Origin: Nitrospirales bacterium
GTDB lineage: Bacteria; Nitrospirota; Nitrospiria; Nitrospirales; UBA2166
NCBI GenBank assembly: GCA_029261375.1
Contig: JAJDBL010000310.1
Span: forward strand, 1 to 6,859
Reading direction: 5' to 3'
DNA length: 6,859 nucleotides
The position numbers were made by a program, and so were the translations under genes. A model generated the notes under the pieces. The model was not told where the DNA came from, made no database searches, and worked only from the letters and a program-made list of their open reading frames with translations. Each line of letters opens with the position of its first letter. Positions within the stretch are counted from its first letter, which is position 1. Of this stretch, positions 5,718-6,859 are shown in pieces.

Positions 5718-6859
5718 ATGCGATCGTCTACCGACGAGTCGTTTGAGAACCATCCACCTCCGGTGACGCGTCGTGAGATTCTGGCATGGTGCTTCTTCGA
5801 CTTTGCCAACTCCTCCTTCTCAATCCTCATCCTCACCCTCGGATATAGCGTGTACTTTGTCCAAGTCGTCGCGGAGGGCTCAGCGTATAACCCTGAGCAA
5901 CTGTGGAGTTGGGGCTATGCCTGTTCGATGTTCATCGTGGCCATCGTTGCGCCGATCCTTGGGGCAAGCGCCGATGCGACGGCGACGAAAAAACGATGGC
6001 TTGCGTGGTGTACCGCCGTCTGCATCATCGGCACAGCGAGCCTGTTTTTCGTGGTCGCGGGAGATATCTGGCTGGGCCTTGTCATGTTTGGCATCGCCAA
6101 TATCGGCTTCGATCTTGGATTCATGCTCTACAGTGCATTTCTCGTTGAACTATCAACGCGATCGAACATGGGCCGCATCTCGGGATATGGGTGGGCGTTC
6201 GGGTATATCGGCGGACTCCTGTCACTCGGCTTGGCGTACCCACTCCTCAAGGACGGCATGGTACTCGAGAATCTGGTCAACTATCGGTGGAGCTTTATCT
6301 TGACCGCCGTCTTTTTCTGCATCGCCAGCATTCCAACGTGGCTATATTTGAAAGAGCGTGCCATCCCACAACCTCGCCTCTCCACGGCGAAGCTCGTGAC
6401 GATTGGGCTTCAGCGTCTTCGTACAACGTACCGCGACATCGGCCGTTTCCGTGAGCTCGTAAAGTATCTATTTGCGTACCTGATCTATACTGATGGTATC
6501 AATACCGTCGTGCTCTTCGCCGGAATTTTTGCCAGCCGCGTACTAGAGTTTTCTGCCGCTTCGTTGATTATCTACTTTCTCATCGTGCAAATATCAGCAG
6601 GGCTTGGCGCGTACGCTATCGGAGGCATTGTCGATAGATATGGGCCTCGACAGACCATCATGGCGACACTTGTCGTCTGGGTCGGCATCGCCATCGGGGC
6701 ATATTTTGTCCAAACGACAGCGCAGTTTTACGCGCTAGGATTAGTGGCCGGGGCGGCACTTGGATCCAACCAATCAGCGAGCCGGACACTCATTGGATAT
6801 TTCACACCGCGCGAAAAGATAGGGGAGTTCTTTGGCTTCTTCTCAGTCAGTGGGAAATT
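5718..6859 (+). CDS. UMF1-family MFS transporter (C-terminus cut by window edge)
   Basis: This frame is open to the right edge and gives 380 residues, most of the 420-450 typical of the family. UMF1 proteins are major facilitator permeases related to the vacuolar Atg22 group. About ten hydrophobic helices can be read, the first at about 21-50 (ILAWCFFDFANSSFSILIL) and the last near 335-350. Family hallmarks are the WxFxDFANSSF motif in helix 1 (D28, N31), GRISGYGWAFGYIGG (152-166) between helices 4 and 5, and LGSNQSASR (348-356) followed by EFFGFFSVSGK (370-380). A hydrophilic 17-residue N-terminus precedes helix 1. ATG 5718 lies 8 bases after the nagZ stop with no clear ribosome site, so it may depend on coupling. 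GTG 5763 is an alternative. The substrate is unknown. It does not resemble AmpG, the usual muropeptide permease, so its link to cell-wall recycling rests only on position. Confidence 0.88.
   Translation, partial: MRSSTDESFENHPPPVTRREILAWCFFDFANSSFSILILTLGYSVYFVQVVAEGSAYNPEQLWSWGYACSMFIVAIVAPILGASADATATKKRWLAWCTAVCIIGTASLFFVVAGDIWLGLVMFGIANIGFDLGFMLYSAFLVELSTRSNMGRISGYGWAFGYIGGLLSLGLAYPLLKDGMVLENLVNYRWSFILTAVFFCIASIPTWLYLKERAIPQPRLSTAKLVTIGLQRLRTTYRDIGRFRELVKYLFAYLIYTDGINTVVLFAGIFASRVLEFSAASLIIYFLIVQISAGLGAYAIGGIVDRYGPRQTIMATLVVWVGIAIGAYFVQTTAQFYALGLVAGAALGSNQSASRTLIGYFTPREKIGEFFGFFSVSGK

Noticed and set aside
5773..6454. Alternative plus-strand open frames over the transporter, the longest 176 codons
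   Set aside because: The frame from 5718 gives a continuous membrane protein with UMF1 motifs to the window edge. The others are Arg/Ser-rich shadows.
1..6859. Search for tRNA, rRNA, CRISPR, insertion sequences or phage genes
   Set aside because: No cloverleaf, repeat array, transposase motif or terminal repeats were visible. Coding density and style look uniform along the window.

Overview
The window reads as an ordinary chromosomal stretch from a free-living Gram-negative-type bacterium of moderate GC content. It holds six protein genes and no mobile element, RNA gene or CRISPR array that I can see. The gene set (queuosine synthesis, leucyl aminopeptidase, cytoplasmic NagZ, a UMF1-type transporter, a PolX/PHP protein) and its style would fit a Nitrospirota-like genome. 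That is a weak inference from general appearance, not a demonstrated assignment.

Layout. From the left edge to about 1205, the minus strand encodes most of a PolX-family protein that runs off the edge at its C-terminus. It has an intact PHP metallo-phosphoesterase domain behind a shortened, degenerate polymerase domain. Divergent from it, on the plus strand, lie queG (about 1300-2289) and queE (2292-2930), two enzymes of queuosine tRNA modification separated by 2 bases. After a 70-base gap comes pepA (3001-4515), a complete leucyl aminopeptidase with a TTG start. After an 84-base gap come nagZ (4600-5709) and, 8 bases later, a UMF1-family MFS transporter (5718 to the right edge, truncated by the window).

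How the genes relate. QueE makes the 7-carboxy-7-deazaguanine intermediate early in the queuosine/preQ0 pathway, and QueG performs the last step on tRNA, so their pairing is functionally coherent. The genes between are not here. PepA and NagZ are both cytoplasmic turnover enzymes, for peptides and for cell-wall muropeptides. The transporter behind nagZ is probably cotranscribed with it, but its substrate cannot be read from the sequence.

The most unusual item is the PolX-like protein. It lacks the N-terminal 8-kDa/helix-hairpin-helix region, has Ser where the first catalytic Asp of the polymerase DxD motif should be, and has a palm segment about 20 residues shorter than usual. All the PHP metal ligands are preserved. 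It looks like a polymerase reduced to its nuclease/phosphoesterase half. I did not find a convincing wholly new system in the window.
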